Positions 16,598-26,238 are shown, counted from the first letter of the stretch. The stretch is 33,132 nt of DNA from Halobacillus fulvus (GCA_004078665.1 SCFO01000014.1:1-33132); one strand, 5' to 3'. Notes: generated from the sequence alone by a model not told the origin. Numbers and translations are program-made.

Positions 16598-17398
16598 ATG
16601 ACCGAATATGGTCCTGATTTATTTAAAGGCTCCGCCCAATATTACGCAAAATACCGGCCGGTTTATCCATCTTCCCTTATTCGCTTCCTCGTCGAAAAGT
16701 TCTCCTTGAATGGGGATCAGCACCTGCTCGATTTAGGGTGTGGAACCGGACAGCTTACGATGAGGTTTTCGGATTGGTGCCATCAAATCGTCGCCATCGA
16801 TCAGGAACCTGAAATGATTGAGGAAGCAAAGCGAATCCACGATCAACTCAGGACAGGAAGAATCGAATGGATGGAGGGGTCGCTGGACGAATATTTTGCC
16901 TCCCGTCATGAGCGATTCGACCTTGTTCTGATTGCTAAAGCCTTTCATTGAATGGACAGGCCCGAAGTATTGAAAAAGTTGTACGACAGGATCCCGGAAG
17001 GAGGCGGGGTGGCAATCATTGATACCTACCACCTGGGTCCGTCGTGTGTACCCTGGCGTTCTACCCTGAATCAACTGATTGAAAAGTGGTATGGAAAGAA
17101 AAGAAGGGCAGGGAATTCGACATACGCTCATCCTCTCATCCGTCACGAACAAGTGCTGACTGAATCCCCGTTCAAAGCGGAAGTTCATACGTTGCCACCC
17201 TATGAGGTGATTTGGACAGTAGAATCGATTCTCGGAAACTTATATTCAACTTCTTATGGAGCGAAACGCTTCCTCGGTCAAAACGTCGGAGCGTTCGAAA
17301 GGGAAGTAGAAGATGCTTTGGCAAATCTATCAGAAGAGGGTTTATTCACAGAAACGATGAACGTATCGGTGAAGCTCGGACTAAAAGGATCGACATAA
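16598..17398 (+). pseudogene. Class I SAM-dependent methyltransferase interrupted by one stop codon
   Basis: The frame reads from ATG 16598 (an earlier ATG at 16583 overlaps the GNAT gene), with the SAM-binding motif LLDLGCGTGQLTMRF and the start FKGSAQYYAKYRPVYP typical of small methyltransferases. At 16949-16951 a TGA follows AKAFH. The same frame continues with MDRPEVLKKLYDRIPEGG to a TAA at 17398. In this family the position reads FHWMDR, so TGA stands where TGG (Trp) is expected: a single base change at about residue 118. The remainder (148 codons) is intact, so the lesion looks recent. Alternatives are sequencing error, UGA read-through or restart at ATG 16952, which has no ribosome site. 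Confidence 0.85.
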
Positions 17399-17399
17399 A

Positions 17400-17442
17400 A
17401 AAAGAACCCCATTTCTCAACATGTGAGAAATGGGGTTCTTTT
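17400..17442. terminator. Bidirectional terminator between methyltransferase and tRNA genes
   Basis: A 19-bp perfect stem (17400-17418 with 17424-17442) has a five-base loop and A-runs and T-runs at its two ends. It can end transcription from the plus strand (methyltransferase) and from the minus strand (tRNA-Met-Glu). Confidence 0.9.
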
Positions 17443-17459
17443 GGACAAGAATGCTACGA

Positions 17460-17531
17460 TGACCCGTACGGGATTCGAACCCGTGTTACCGCCGTGAAAG
17501 GGCGGTGTCTTAACCACTTGACCAACGGGCC
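17460..17531 (-). tRNA. tRNA-Glu (UUC)
   Basis: On the minus strand the 72-base sequence folds as a cloverleaf. The acceptor GGCCCGT pairs with ACGGGTC, the anticodon loop is CTTTCAC with anticodon TTC, and the T-arm carries GGGTTCGAATCCC. The 3' CCA is not encoded (the DNA after the discriminator A reads TCG), so it must be added by a nucleotidyltransferase. Confidence 0.97.
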
Positions 17532-17539
17532 AAAAAATA

Positions 17540-17616
17540 TGGTAGCGGCGGAGGGGATCGAACCCCCGACCTCACGGGTATGAACCGTACGCTCTAGCCA
17601 GCTGAGCTACACCGCC
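17540..17616 (-). tRNA. tRNA-Met (CAU), elongator
   Basis: The minus strand gives a 77-base tRNA with encoded CCA. The acceptor stem has GGCGGTG at the 5' end, the D-arm is AGCTCAGCTGGCTAGAGC, the anticodon loop is TTCATAC with anticodon CAT, and the T-arm has GGGGGTTCGATCCCC. It lacks the initiator features (mismatched first pair and the three G-C pairs of the anticodon stem). An Ile-CAU tRNA has a different body, so elongator Met is the best call. Confidence 0.93.
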
Positions 17617-17650
17617 ATATTGTTTTGTGCGCTTCAAAGTCACAAGAAAT

Positions 17651-17679
17651 ATAATATACCATCCCGTAAAAAGTGTCAA
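17651..17679 (-). promoter_or_regulatory. Sigma-A promoter of the tRNA-Met-Glu unit
   Basis: On the minus strand TTGACA (17679-17674) is followed after 17 bases by TATTAT (17656-17651), 34 bases before the tRNA-Met 5' end. Confidence 0.85.
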
Positions 17680-17831
17680 CAACAAATAAAAAAATCAGAC
17701 TACTCTGTATATTTCGCCAGAGAATGCTCGGGGATTTTGGGTAGGTATGGGGAAGGGGACGGTGCATTTTGTAGAAACCGTTAAAGAGTGTAAGAAAAGC
17801 ATCGAAACTTTTGTTTCTGCTCTCCTCTTGT

Positions 17832-17866
17832 TTTGACAAAATGTATGGTTCTATCTGTGATTTAAT
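17832..17866 (+). promoter_or_regulatory. Candidate Spo0A-dependent promoter of spoIIE
   Basis: TTTGACAA (17832-17839) is an exact reverse Spo0A box (TTGTCRAA on the other strand) and also contains a TTGACA hexamer. A -10-like TTTAAT lies at 17861-17866, 22 bases after that hexamer. The spoIIE promoter of B. subtilis also has this over-long spacing and is activated by phosphorylated Spo0A. Confidence 0.7.
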
Positions 17867-17892
17867 AGGTTCACAGAGAGGGAGTGGTAAAT

Positions 17893-20340
17893 ATGTTACA
17901 AACAGTAACGAAGCGCGGTGAGCGCTCACAGGGAATGAAACAAAACCTTTCCAGAGGGATCGGGAAAGCGACATCGGGGATATACACCTTTATGTTGGAT
18001 AAAGGGGTTTTTCATATGATGTTAGCGGTGTTGTTGGGACGAGCGGTGATGCTCTCATCGATGGCACCATTCGGGGTAGCGTATCTGGCGGTGATCTGGT
18101 GGCTGAAGCGTCCGCTTGTCCTGCCGGTGACGATCATGATGGCAGCTGGGGCTTCTACATATAGTTATAGTCATGCGGGTTTTATTGCGGGGTCATCAGC
18201 GGCTTTTTTGCTCTTAAGCCTGGTGCTGTCCAAAACAAGTCACCCCCAGAAGTGGTTGCCGTTGCTCGCTTTGCTTGGCACGTTGATTCCGAGGACCGCC
18301 AGTTTAGCGCTGCTCGATCGTTGGCAGCTGTACGAGCTTTCGCTAATGGTGGCAGAGGGGATGCTCAGTTTCATACTTGTACTTATTTTTATGCAAAGTA
18401 TACCGCTTTTATCACCACAAAGATACCAGCCTACACTGAAGAATGAAGAAGTCGTCTGTCTGATCATTTTATTAGCATCTGTATTGACCGGAATGATCGG
18501 ATGGCACATTCAAGGTGTTGCGGTTGTTGACATATTCTCAAGGTACCTTGTCATTCTGCTTGCGTATATTGCTGGAGCGGCTATTGGTTCGACGGTGGGA
18601 GTCGTCACAGGTTTAGTGTTGAGTCTTTCGAATACCGATCATATTTATCAGATGAGCCTGCTTGCTTTTTCCGGATTGCTGGGAGGGCTGTTAAAGGAGG
18701 GGAAAAAAGCGGGCGTGAGCGCAGGTCTCGTCGTCGGGACCTTGCTTATTGGTTTTTATGTCAGTAACGGAGCGTACCTGCCGTCTTCGATGTGGGCGAC
18801 AGCGTGGGCGGTCGCGTTATTTGTATTGACTCCGAATGCCTGGATCCGCCATATTTCAAGACACGTTTCCGGCACCGATGAGCATGAATATGAACAGCAG
18901 AAGTATTTACAGAAGGTGCGGGATGTGACGGCTGTGCGCGTCGGGAAGTTTTCCGATGTGTTTCAAGCCTTATCCAAAAGCTTCAGCCACTTCGATGTGG
19001 TGAAAGAAAGAGAGGAGGAAAGGGCCGAGGAAATCGACTACTTTCTTAGTCACGTAACGGAAAAAACCTGTCAATCCTGCTTCAAAAAAGAAAAGTGCTG
19101 GGTGAACCAGTTTGATGAGACTCACGATTTGATGACAAATTTAATGTATGAACTGGACCAGCACGGTCAGCCGAGCCGTGTCCTCCGCAAAAATGTCGAT
19201 CAGCATTGTGTAAAGCCGCAAAAGCTGATCGATACGATGAACCATGAGCTGTCCTTCTACCATGCGAATAAACAATTGAAACGACAAGTATTGGAGAGTC
19301 GCAGGTTTGTAGCTGAGCAGCTCAAGGGCGTTTCTGAGGTGATGGACAATTTTGCGAAGGAGATCGTAAAGGAAAGAGAGCATCATGAGAAAAAGGAGCA
19401 GGTGATTTACAATGCGCTCGACCGGATGGGAATGGAGGTCCAAAAGCTTGAAATCTATTCCCTCGATGCCGGAAATATGGATTTGGAGCTGATTGTTGAA
19501 ATCGATTATTACAGGGGAGAAGGGTCTAAGATCATTGCGCCGGTTCTCTCTGATATCTTAGGGGAGACGATTGTCGTGACGATGGAAGAAATCTCTCCTT
19601 ATCCGAATGGCAGGTGTTATTTGACGTTTGGATCGGCCAAACATTATTCGATTGAGTCAGGAGTCGCGCATGCGGCGAAGGGGGGAGGGTTCATTTCCGG
19701 TGACAGTTTCACGATGATGGAGCTCGGGCGCGGGAAATATGCGCTGGCCATCAGTGACGGGATGGGAAACGGAGAACGGGCTCATGAAGAAAGTATGGAG
19801 ACACTCAGGCTTTTGAAGCAAATCCTGCAGTCCGGCATTCAAGAGTCGGTGGCGATCCAGTCGATCAATTCGATTTTATCGCTCAGGACAAACGACGAAA
19901 TTTTTTCTACATTGGACCTTGCGGTGATCGACCTGCATAAGGCGACGTCTAAGTTCGTCAAAGTCGGCAGTACCCCAAGTTTTATTAAAAGGGGGTCGAA
20001 TATCTTGACCGTGGAAGCGGGGAATCTGCCGATCGGGATCATTAAAGAGGTGGAGGTGGACATGAGGAGTGAGCAGCTCGAAGAAGGTGACCTGCTCATC
20101 ATGATGAGTGATGGACTTTTGGAGGGACCGAAGCATATTGAGAATACCGAAGCATGGGTGAAACGTAAAATCCGTGAGATCAGAACGCGACACCCTCAGG
20201 AGATGGCGGATCTTTTGCTCGAGGAGGTGATCCGTGTCCAGGCTGGTGCGATCGATGATGATATGACGATCCTTGTCGCGCGTATCGACCGCTATAAACC
20301 GGAGTGGTCTTCGATCCCGACAGAGAAAAAACAAGCCTAG
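17893..20340 (+). CDS. spoIIE: SpoIIE, membrane PP2C phosphatase that activates sigma-F
   Basis: SpoIIE dephosphorylates SpoIIAA in the forespore, which frees sigma-F, and it also takes part in polar septum formation with FtsZ. The ATG at 17893 (GGGAG eight bases upstream) gives 815 residues, against 827 in B. subtilis. About ten membrane helices fill residues 35-330, a linker domain with a Cys-rich patch (TCQSCFKKEKCW) follows, and the PP2C phosphatase domain is C-terminal. In it, GGGFISGDSF and ISDGMGNGERAHEES (metal-binding Asp622) and MMSDGLLEG are conserved. A Spo0A-type promoter precedes it; a sigma-F promoter for yabS follows. Confidence 0.97.
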   Translation: MLQTVTKRGERSQGMKQNLSRGIGKATSGIYTFMLDKGVFHMMLAVLLGRAVMLSSMAPFGVAYLAVIWWLKRPLVLPVTIMMAAGASTYSYSHAGFIAGSSAAFLLLSLVLSKTSHPQKWLPLLALLGTLIPRTASLALLDRWQLYELSLMVAEGMLSFILVLIFMQSIPLLSPQRYQPTLKNEEVVCLIILLASVLTGMIGWHIQGVAVVDIFSRYLVILLAYIAGAAIGSTVGVVTGLVLSLSNTDHIYQMSLLAFSGLLGGLLKEGKKAGVSAGLVVGTLLIGFYVSNGAYLPSSMWATAWAVALFVLTPNAWIRHISRHVSGTDEHEYEQQKYLQKVRDVTAVRVGKFSDVFQALSKSFSHFDVVKEREEERAEEIDYFLSHVTEKTCQSCFKKEKCWVNQFDETHDLMTNLMYELDQHGQPSRVLRKNVDQHCVKPQKLIDTMNHELSFYHANKQLKRQVLESRRFVAEQLKGVSEVMDNFAKEIVKEREHHEKKEQVIYNALDRMGMEVQKLEIYSLDAGNMDLELIVEIDYYRGEGSKIIAPVLSDILGETIVVTMEEISPYPNGRCYLTFGSAKHYSIESGVAHAAKGGGFISGDSFTMMELGRGKYALAISDGMGNGERAHEESMETLRLLKQILQSGIQESVAIQSINSILSLRTNDEIFSTLDLAVIDLHKATSKFVKVGSTPSFIKRGSNILTVEAGNLPIGIIKEVEVDMRSEQLEEGDLLIMMSDGLLEGPKHIENTEAWVKRKIREIRTRHPQEMADLLLEEVIRVQAGAIDDDMTILVARIDRYKPEWSSIPTEKKQA

Positions 20341-20345
20341 TAAGA

Positions 20346-20375
20346 GTATAATCTCCCTTCGTTTCGGCGATGATG
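20346..20375 (+). promoter_or_regulatory. Candidate sigma-F promoter of yabS-yabT
   Basis: GTATA (20346-20350) and GGCGATGATG (20366-20375, one mismatch to GGnnAnAnTR) are 15 bases apart. It lies directly after spoIIE, whose product activates sigma-F. Confidence 0.7.
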
Positions 20376-20403
20376 AAATCAAGAAACAGGAGGGATGATA
20401 ACC

Positions 20404-21138
20404 ATGAAACCAGGACGTCTCAAACAAATTCTTTTATTAACAGATGGGTGCTCGAACCATGGAGAAGACCCGATTGCTGTAGCTGCTCTTGCTAGAAATC
20501 AGGGGGTAACGGTCAATGTGATTGGCGTTCTTGACGATCGGCAGAATGAGAAGCCTCAAGGGTTGGAGGAAGTAGAAGCGATCGCCGAAGCAGGTGGAGG
20601 CGTCAGTCAAATTGTTTATCAAAAAAGTTTGTCCCAAACCGTGCAAATGGTGACGAGACAAGCCATGACACAAACGATTCAAGGTGTCGTTAATAAAGAA
20701 TTACAGGAGATTCTCGGGAAAGATCAGACGATTGAGGAGCTTCCGCCGGAGAAGCGGGGCGAGGTCGTGGAAGTCGTCGAGGATTTAGGGGAGAGCTGTG
20801 ATCTTGAAGTACTCGTTCTCGTGGATACGAGTGCCAGCATGCATCATAAGCTTCCGACGGTAAAAGAAGCCCTCTATGATCTTTCACTCAGCTTAAATGC
20901 GAGGACGGGAGCGAACGAGTTCAGTGTTCACGTCTTTCCGGATTCGAAGCGTGCGATCAGACGGATGATCGACTGGACGCCCGAATTAAGTGAGATCAAC
21001 AGTGTGTTTCACAAGCTGTCCAGCGGGGGTTATACGCCGACAGGACCGGCTTTAAAGGAAGCGTTATACGCGTTTGCCGCGAAGCCTGTGTACGATAGAC
21101 AGGACGGAGTCGATCCTTATGAAGAAACTGGACGTTAA
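20404..21138 (+). CDS. yabS: YabS, von Willebrand factor A-domain protein
   Basis: The 244-residue protein (245 in B. subtilis YabS) has a VWA domain in its C-terminal half, with the metal-ion site LVDTSASMHHKL (DxSxS, about residue 141). The N-terminal half carries a related-looking LLLTDGCSNHGEDP. VWA domains bind protein partners through a metal ion; the partner here is unknown. I chose the ATG at 20404 because AGGAGGG ends nine bases upstream. Its end overlaps yabT by 20 bases, so the two are translated from one message, most likely in the forespore under sigma-F. Confidence 0.92.
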   Translation: MKPGRLKQILLLTDGCSNHGEDPIAVAALARNQGVTVNVIGVLDDRQNEKPQGLEEVEAIAEAGGGVSQIVYQKSLSQTVQMVTRQAMTQTIQGVVNKELQEILGKDQTIEELPPEKRGEVVEVVEDLGESCDLEVLVLVDTSASMHHKLPTVKEALYDLSLSLNARTGANEFSVHVFPDSKRAIRRMIDWTPELSEINSVFHKLSSGGYTPTGPALKEALYAFAAKPVYDRQDGVDPYEETGR

Positions 21139-22033
21139 TTTACACAAAGGGGATATGCTGCAGGGAAAGTGGAATGGACGGACCTATACCATTATACGCG
21201 AGCTCGGCTCAGGGGCGTGCGGGACAGTATATTTATGTAAAGACAGCCAAGGGGAAAAGTACGCCCTCAAAATCGGAGGCGACAGTTCCAGAGTGATGCT
21301 TGAAGTGAATATGCTTAAGAAGTTCAGCAAGGTCCAAGGAGTGAAGCTTGGGCCTTCTTTTGTTGATGTCGATGATTGGGAGGTCCGGGGAAAAGGAGTA
21401 TACCCTTTTTACGTCATGGAATATGTAGAAGGTAAAAGTGTGCGTGAGTTTATGAGAGGAAGAACGAAAGACTGGATCGGAATATGTGCCCTCCAGCTGC
21501 TGACGGATCTCGACCATCTGCACCGGGCTGGCTATGTGTTCGGTGATTTGAAAACAGATAACCTGCTTGTGGAAAAAGCGCGCATCCGCTGGATTGATGT
21601 AGGCGGAGTGACGCCGATCGGCCGTGCGATCAAAGAGTATACGGAATTTTATGATCGTGGCTACTGGGGAAGGGGAAGTCGGAAGGCAGATGCCGCTTAC
21701 GATTTATTCGCCGTGACGATGATCATGATGGAAATGGTGTACCCGAAGCGGTTTTCGAAAGGGACCGATCCGGTGAAGGTGCTTGAATCGAAGCTTCACG
21801 CTGCCATTCCACTCAAGCCATACCGTTCGGTCATTCTCGGGATTTGGAAAGGGAGATATTCCTCGGCGGGTGAAGTCACGCGTGATCTGAAACGGGTATT
21901 GATGCACCCGGGCAGGTCTGGATCGTCGAGAAGAAGGGGGAAAAGAATGGCTTCGGAGACTTCTGAAGTGCTTGCTTTTTCCTGTTTTGTGATGGCTTTT
22001 TTCGGAGTGTCGATTTTTAGCTTCTGGATGTAA
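21119..22033 (+). CDS. yabT: YabT, tail-anchored Hanks-type Ser/Thr kinase
   Basis: The 304-residue protein has a eukaryotic-like kinase domain: glycine loop GSGACGTVY (about residues 31-39), ALKIG with the ATP lysine, and the catalytic loop FGDLKTDN, where HRD is replaced by a F-G-D variant. The DFG site reads DVGG. After the domain come a basic patch (SSRRRGKR) and one C-terminal membrane helix (last 21 residues), as in B. subtilis YabT. That kinase is made in the forespore, is activated by DNA and phosphorylates RecA. The ATG at 21119 has GGAG at good distance inside yabS. Confidence 0.92.
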   Translation: MKKLDVNLHKGDMLQGKWNGRTYTIIRELGSGACGTVYLCKDSQGEKYALKIGGDSSRVMLEVNMLKKFSKVQGVKLGPSFVDVDDWEVRGKGVYPFYVMEYVEGKSVREFMRGRTKDWIGICALQLLTDLDHLHRAGYVFGDLKTDNLLVEKARIRWIDVGGVTPIGRAIKEYTEFYDRGYWGRGSRKADAAYDLFAVTMIMMEMVYPKRFSKGTDPVKVLESKLHAAIPLKPYRSVILGIWKGRYSSAGEVTRDLKRVLMHPGRSGSSRRRGKRMASETSEVLAFSCFVMAFFGVSIFSFWM

Positions 22034-22043
22034 GTGTATTCTT

Positions 22044-22071
22044 TTGCAGAACATGCTAACAATGGTAGGAT
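22044..22071 (+). promoter_or_regulatory. Possible sigma-A promoter of tilS
   Basis: TTGCAG (22044-22049) and TAGGAT (22066-22071) are 16 bases apart in the 88-base gap before tilS. Both hexamers are imperfect. A promoter is expected here because tilS and hpt are vegetative genes and the upstream pair is sporulation-specific. Confidence 0.4.
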
Positions 22072-22121
22072 GGAGATAGAAAGAAGAGAAGACATGATCA
22101 GGAGTAGGAGTGCACAGACTT

Positions 22122-23513
22122 ATGGATTACACCGTCCATTCCTTTATGAAAAAACATGACATGATCCAGCCGGGGCAAACCGTTCTTGTCGCGGTGTCCG
22201 GTGGACCAGATTCGATGGCGTTGCTGCATTTCCTGAAAGGCCTTGAAGAAGAATTTGACTTGCGGATCCTAGTAGCTTCTGTCGACCATGGACTGCGTGG
22301 CGAAGAGTCTTCTGCAGATCTTGCTTACGTGAGGGAGATTTGCAGCGAATGGGAAATCGAATTTTTTGGAACCTTCGTCGATGTTCATTCGTACAAGGAG
22401 CATACGGGAGCAGGAACACAGGAAGCTGCCCGCCATTTACGGTATCAATTTTTTCAAAAGGTAATGGAACAACAGGCTGCCGATGTGCTGGCGATGGGGC
22501 ATCATGGTGACGACCAGGCGGAGACGATGATGATGCAATGGGCCCGCAGTGCACGGCCGGAAGCGGTGCAGGGAATTCCTGCGAAGCGGGCTTTTGCGAC
22601 GGGGCAAATCATCCGTCCGTTCCTTTCCGTATCCAAGCAGGATATCGTCGATTACAACGAGCGACACAGACTATCTCCGCGGATCGATCCGTCTAATGAG
22701 GAAACAGATTACACCCGTAATGCATTTCGTAAACATGTCCTGCCTTTTTTCAAAGAGCAGAATCCTAAATTCCATCAACACATGCAGGCGATGAGTGAAA
22801 GGCTGAAGGAAGAGCGTTCATACATACAAAAAGCAGCGGAAGATGTGCTTGAAAGTGTGGATTTCGGCTCAAATTCGGACAAATTCGCACAATTTTCTAT
22901 TCGAACATTCAAAACATTTCCGCTTGCTTTACAAAGGACAGCCTTTCATCTAATATTGAACTATCTGTATGTAAATCAAACAGATGAGGTCTCTTTTTTG
23001 CATGAAGAGATGTTTTTTCACTTGATGAATGATTCGAAACCGAATGCAGAGCTTCACTTTCCTCGCGGTTTACTTGTCGTTCGGGCTTACGACACCCTTT
23101 CGTTTACATTTTCACAGGACGAGGATTTGTCCTATGAGTATGAATTATCTGTAGGGGAGTCGATGCAGCTGCCGAACGGTGACCGTATTTCGGCCGATTG
23201 GGCAGAGGATGGTGTTGAGGAGGACCCTTATACCTTTGTTTGTGAGTCCTGTCACGTACCGCAACCCTTCATCGTGAGAACGAGAAGGAAAGGGGACCGC
23301 ATGCGCCTGAAGGGAATGAACGGATCAAAAAAGGTGAAAGATATTTTTATTGATCAGAAAATTCCTGCAAGGCTCCGGCAGTCATGGCCTATGCTTACAG
23401 ACAAAGATGGAAACATTCTTTGGCTCATAGGGTTGAAGAAAGCCGGGAAAAATACAGGGGAGTCCTCAGGACCTTTGATTCGGTTCCATTATGAAAATAA
23501 AGCAGACATGTAG
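22122..23513 (+). CDS. tilS: TilS, tRNA(Ile)-lysidine synthetase
   Basis: TilS adds lysine to C34 of tRNA-Ile(CAU) so that it reads AUA codons. The PP-loop ATP motif SGGPDS is at residues 26-31, and [13 protein letters not shown] and [10 protein letters not shown] are family blocks. The middle and C-terminal TilS domains are present, with [20 protein letters not shown] near the end. I use the ATG at 22122, which aligns with the B. subtilis start; a GTG at 22110 in the same frame is possible because several GGAG-like sites are nearby. From 22122 the length is 463 residues. hpt follows 11 bases later. Confidence 0.94.
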   Translation: MDYTVHSFMKKHDMIQPGQTVLVAVSGGPDSMALLHFLKGLEEEFDLRILVASVDHGLRGEESSADLAYVREICSEWEIEFFGTFVDVHSYKEHTGAGTQEAARHLRYQFFQKVMEQQAADVLAMGHHGDDQAETMMMQWARSARPEAVQGIPAKRAFATGQIIRPFLSVSKQDIVDYNERHRLSPRIDPSNEETDYTRNAFRKHVLPFFKEQNPKFHQHMQAMSERLKEERSYIQKAAEDVLESVDFGSNSDKFAQFSIRTFKTFPLALQRTAFHLILNYLYVNQTDEVSFLHEEMFFHLMNDSKPNAELHFPRGLLVVRAYDTLSFTFSQDEDLSYEYELSVGESMQLPNGDRISADWAEDGVEEDPYTFVCESCHVPQPFIVRTRRKGDRMRLKGMNGSKKVKDIFIDQKIPARLRQSWPMLTDKDGNILWLIGLKKAGKNTGESSGPLIRFHYENKADM

Positions 23514-23524
23514 GAGGAGCAACC

Positions 23525-24064
23525 ATGCATAACGAAATTGAAAAGGTCTTGATTTCCGAAGAAGAAATACAACAGAAGTGCCGGGAACTGGGCGCTAAAT
23601 TGACAGAAGAATATCAGGATCGTTTCCCATTGGCGATTGGGGTTTTGAAAGGTGCTATGCCTTTCATGACGGACTTGTTGAAACGTGTGGAAACACATAT
23701 TGAACTAGACTTTATGGATGTATCCAGCTATCACGGGGGTACACGATCCACTGGGGAAGTCAAGATTGAGAAAGACTTGAACACACAGGTGGAAGGCCGT
23801 GACATTCTGATTATCGAAGACATTATCGACAGTGGTTTGACATTGAGCTATCTCGTCGATCTGTTCAAATATCGGAAAGCGAAATCCATTAAGATCGTCA
23901 CCCTGCTTGATAAGCCGACAGGTCGTACGGCTAATATCAAGGCGGATACGATCGGGTTTGAAGTGCCGGATGAGTTTGTGGTCGGGTACGGACTTGATTA
24001 TGAAGAGAAATATCGTAACCTGCCTTACATCGGTATTTTAAAGCCTGAAGTGTATGGAGGATAA
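23525..24064 (+). CDS. hpt: Hypoxanthine-guanine phosphoribosyltransferase
   Basis: Hpt (HprT) makes IMP and GMP from hypoxanthine or guanine and PRPP in purine salvage. The 179-residue protein has the PRPP-binding motif [13 protein letters not shown] with Glu98-Asp99, and the flexible loop [18 protein letters not shown] lies between the tilS stop and this start. In B. subtilis TilS and HprT form a complex that regulates ftsH; the same gene order here (tilS-hpt-ftsH) is compatible with that. Confidence 0.97.
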   Translation: MHNEIEKVLISEEEIQQKCRELGAKLTEEYQDRFPLAIGVLKGAMPFMTDLLKRVETHIELDFMDVSSYHGGTRSTGEVKIEKDLNTQVEGRDILIIEDIIDSGLTLSYLVDLFKYRKAKSIKIVTLLDKPTGRTANIKADTIGFEVPDEFVVGYGLDYEEKYRNLPYIGILKPEVYGG

Positions 24065-24128
24065 GTTCTTCGTGAATAAAGGTTTCAATGTTTTACAGAC
24101 AAGGGTAATTAGTTGTGTGGTCAGTTTT

Positions 24129-24137
24129 TGGTATGAT
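24129..24137 (+). promoter_or_regulatory. Extended -10 promoter of ftsH
   Basis: TGGTATGAT (TGn with TATGAT at 24132-24137) lies 42 bases before the ftsH start. No clear -35 at 17 bases is visible, which suits an extended -10 promoter that could need an activator such as TilS-HprT. Confidence 0.55.
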
Positions 24138-24178
24138 ACTATTTACTATAGTTTTTCTCGCTTGGGAGGAGGTAGGCA

Positions 24179-26227
24179 ATGAACCGGATATTTCGTAATA
24201 CCATTTTTTATTTACTTATCTTCCTCGTAGTTATCGGCGTCGTCGGTCTATTTAGAGGTCAAGGTGAGCCACAACAAGAATTAAATGTCAATCAGTTTTA
24301 CGATAGATTAAACAACGGTCAAATTGAAGAAATGACGATCCAGCCTGTCAATGGGGTAATCCAGGTCAGCGGTCAATTGGCAGACAGTGAAGAAGGTGAA
24401 GGTACATTCACTGCCAAGCTTCCAGCCAATGATGAAGTCATTTCGAACATTACCGAGATCGGACAGGAGCAGAGTATTCTTTCTGTTGAAGAAGAAGAGC
24501 AGCCTAGCGCATGGGTGACGTTCCTGACGACACTCATACCGTTCATCATCATCTTCATTCTTTTCTTCTTCCTGCTTAACCAGGCTCAGGGCGGCGGAAG
24601 TCGTGTCATGAACTTTGGTAAGAGTAAGGCGAAGATGTACACAGAAGAGAAGAAGAAAGTCCGTTTCAAAGACGTAGCCGGAGCAGATGAGGAGAAACAG
24701 GAGCTTGTCGAAGTGGTCGACTTCCTGAAAGACCCTCGTAAGTTCTCGCAGGTCGGAGCCCGTATTCCGAAGGGTGTCCTTCTAGTAGGACCTCCAGGTA
24801 CTGGTAAGACGCTACTTGCTCGTGCGGTAGCCGGAGAAGCAGGCGTTCCATTCTTCTCGATCAGTGGTTCCGACTTCGTAGAAATGTTTGTCGGTGTAGG
24901 TGCGTCCCGTGTACGTGACCTATTTGAAAATGCTAAGAAAAATGCACCAGGGATCATCTTTATCGATGAGATCGATGCTGTCGGTCGTCAACGTGGTGCC
25001 GGTTTAGGCGGAGGTCACGATGAACGTGAGCAAACGTTGAACCAGTTACTCGTTGAGATGGATGGTTTCGGAGTCAATGAGGGTATCATTATCATCGCGG
25101 CGACCAACCGCCCGGATATTCTTGACCCTGCCCTTCTTCGTCCAGGACGTTTTGACCGTCAAATCACGGTAGATCGCCCTGATGTGAAGGGACGTGAAGC
25201 GGTACTAGCTGTGCATGCGAAGAACAAGCCGCTTTCTGAGAACGTCGACTTGAAGACGATTGCGCTTCGTACCCCTGGTTTCTCAGGTGCAGACCTCGAG
25301 AACCTTCTGAACGAAGCAGCACTTGTAGCCGCTCGTTCAGATAAGAAGCAAGTGGATATGGATGACGTTGATGAAGCAATCGACCGCGTCATCGCTGGAC
25401 CGGCTAAGAAGAGCCGTGTCATTTCCAAGAAAGAACGTAACATCGTTGCGCATCACGAAAGTGGCCACACCGTCATCGGTATGGTGCTGGATGATGCGGA
25501 TATGGTGCACAAAGTTACGATCGTACCTCGTGGGCAGGCAGGTGGTTATGCTGTCATGCTTCCGAAAGAAGATCGTTACTTCATGACAAAACCTGAATTG
25601 TTCGATAAGATCACAGGTCTACTCGGTGGTCGTGTAGCCGAAGAGATTATGTTCGGTGAAGTGAGCACAGGTGCTCATAACGACTTCCAGCGTGCCACGA
25701 GCATTGCTCGTAAGATGGTGACAGAATACGGAATGAGTGAAAAACTTGGTCCACTTCAGTTCGGTTCCAATTCTGGCGGTCAGGTATTCCTGGGACGCGA
25801 CATTCAGAATGAGCAGAACTACAGTGACCAGATCGCTTATGAAATCGATCTGGAAGTGAAGAACTTCATTCAGTACTGCTACGATCGTGCCAAGCAGATC
25901 CTGACAGAGAACAAAGATAAGCTTGAATTGATTGCAGACACGTTACTTGACGTGGAAACACTCGATGCGACGCAAATCCGTTCTCTATTCGATAAAGGAC
26001 GCCTTCCTACCGATGAGGAATTGGAAGAGCTTGCCCGTGAGAACAATGCGAAAATCAAAAACAACACATCTTCTGGAGCGGATGAAGACGTCAAAGTAAA
26101 CATCCAGTCCAAAGAAGAAGATGAACAAGCGGATACTTCCACAACGGCTGAAGACACTGAAACTCAGACAGTTGAGGAGCAACCTAAAGAATCAGACGAA
26201 AACGATTCTGAGGATCGCCGCTCATAA
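24179..26227 (+). CDS. ftsH: FtsH, membrane AAA+ zinc metalloprotease
   Basis: FtsH degrades membrane and regulatory proteins; in Bacillus it is needed for sporulation and salt and heat tolerance. The 682 residues show two N-terminal membrane helices (about 8-24 and 112-135) with an external domain between. The AAA+ core has Walker A GPPGTGKT (204-211), Walker B IDEID (Asp263-Glu264) and the second region of homology [20 protein letters not shown]. The protease site is HESGH (His426, Glu427, His430). The C-terminal tail (about 640-682) is very acidic. The ATG follows GGGAGGAGG. The upstream gap is 114 bases, with an extended -10. Confidence 0.98.
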   Translation: MNRIFRNTIFYLLIFLVVIGVVGLFRGQGEPQQELNVNQFYDRLNNGQIEEMTIQPVNGVIQVSGQLADSEEGEGTFTAKLPANDEVISNITEIGQEQSILSVEEEEQPSAWVTFLTTLIPFIIIFILFFFLLNQAQGGGSRVMNFGKSKAKMYTEEKKKVRFKDVAGADEEKQELVEVVDFLKDPRKFSQVGARIPKGVLLVGPPGTGKTLLARAVAGEAGVPFFSISGSDFVEMFVGVGASRVRDLFENAKKNAPGIIFIDEIDAVGRQRGAGLGGGHDEREQTLNQLLVEMDGFGVNEGIIIIAATNRPDILDPALLRPGRFDRQITVDRPDVKGREAVLAVHAKNKPLSENVDLKTIALRTPGFSGADLENLLNEAALVAARSDKKQVDMDDVDEAIDRVIAGPAKKSRVISKKERNIVAHHESGHTVIGMVLDDADMVHKVTIVPRGQAGGYAVMLPKEDRYFMTKPELFDKITGLLGGRVAEEIMFGEVSTGAHNDFQRATSIARKMVTEYGMSEKLGPLQFGSNSGGQVFLGRDIQNEQNYSDQIAYEIDLEVKNFIQYCYDRAKQILTENKDKLELIADTLLDVETLDATQIRSLFDKGRLPTDEELEELARENNAKIKNNTSSGADEDVKVNIQSKEEDEQADTSTTAEDTETQTVEEQPKESDENDSEDRRS

Positions 26228-26238
26228 AATAGCACATT

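Noticed and set aside
16952-17398. Second half of the methyltransferase as an independent gene starting at ATG 16952
   Set aside because: It has no ribosome site and its sequence continues the upstream domain in the same frame, so a broken single gene is simpler.
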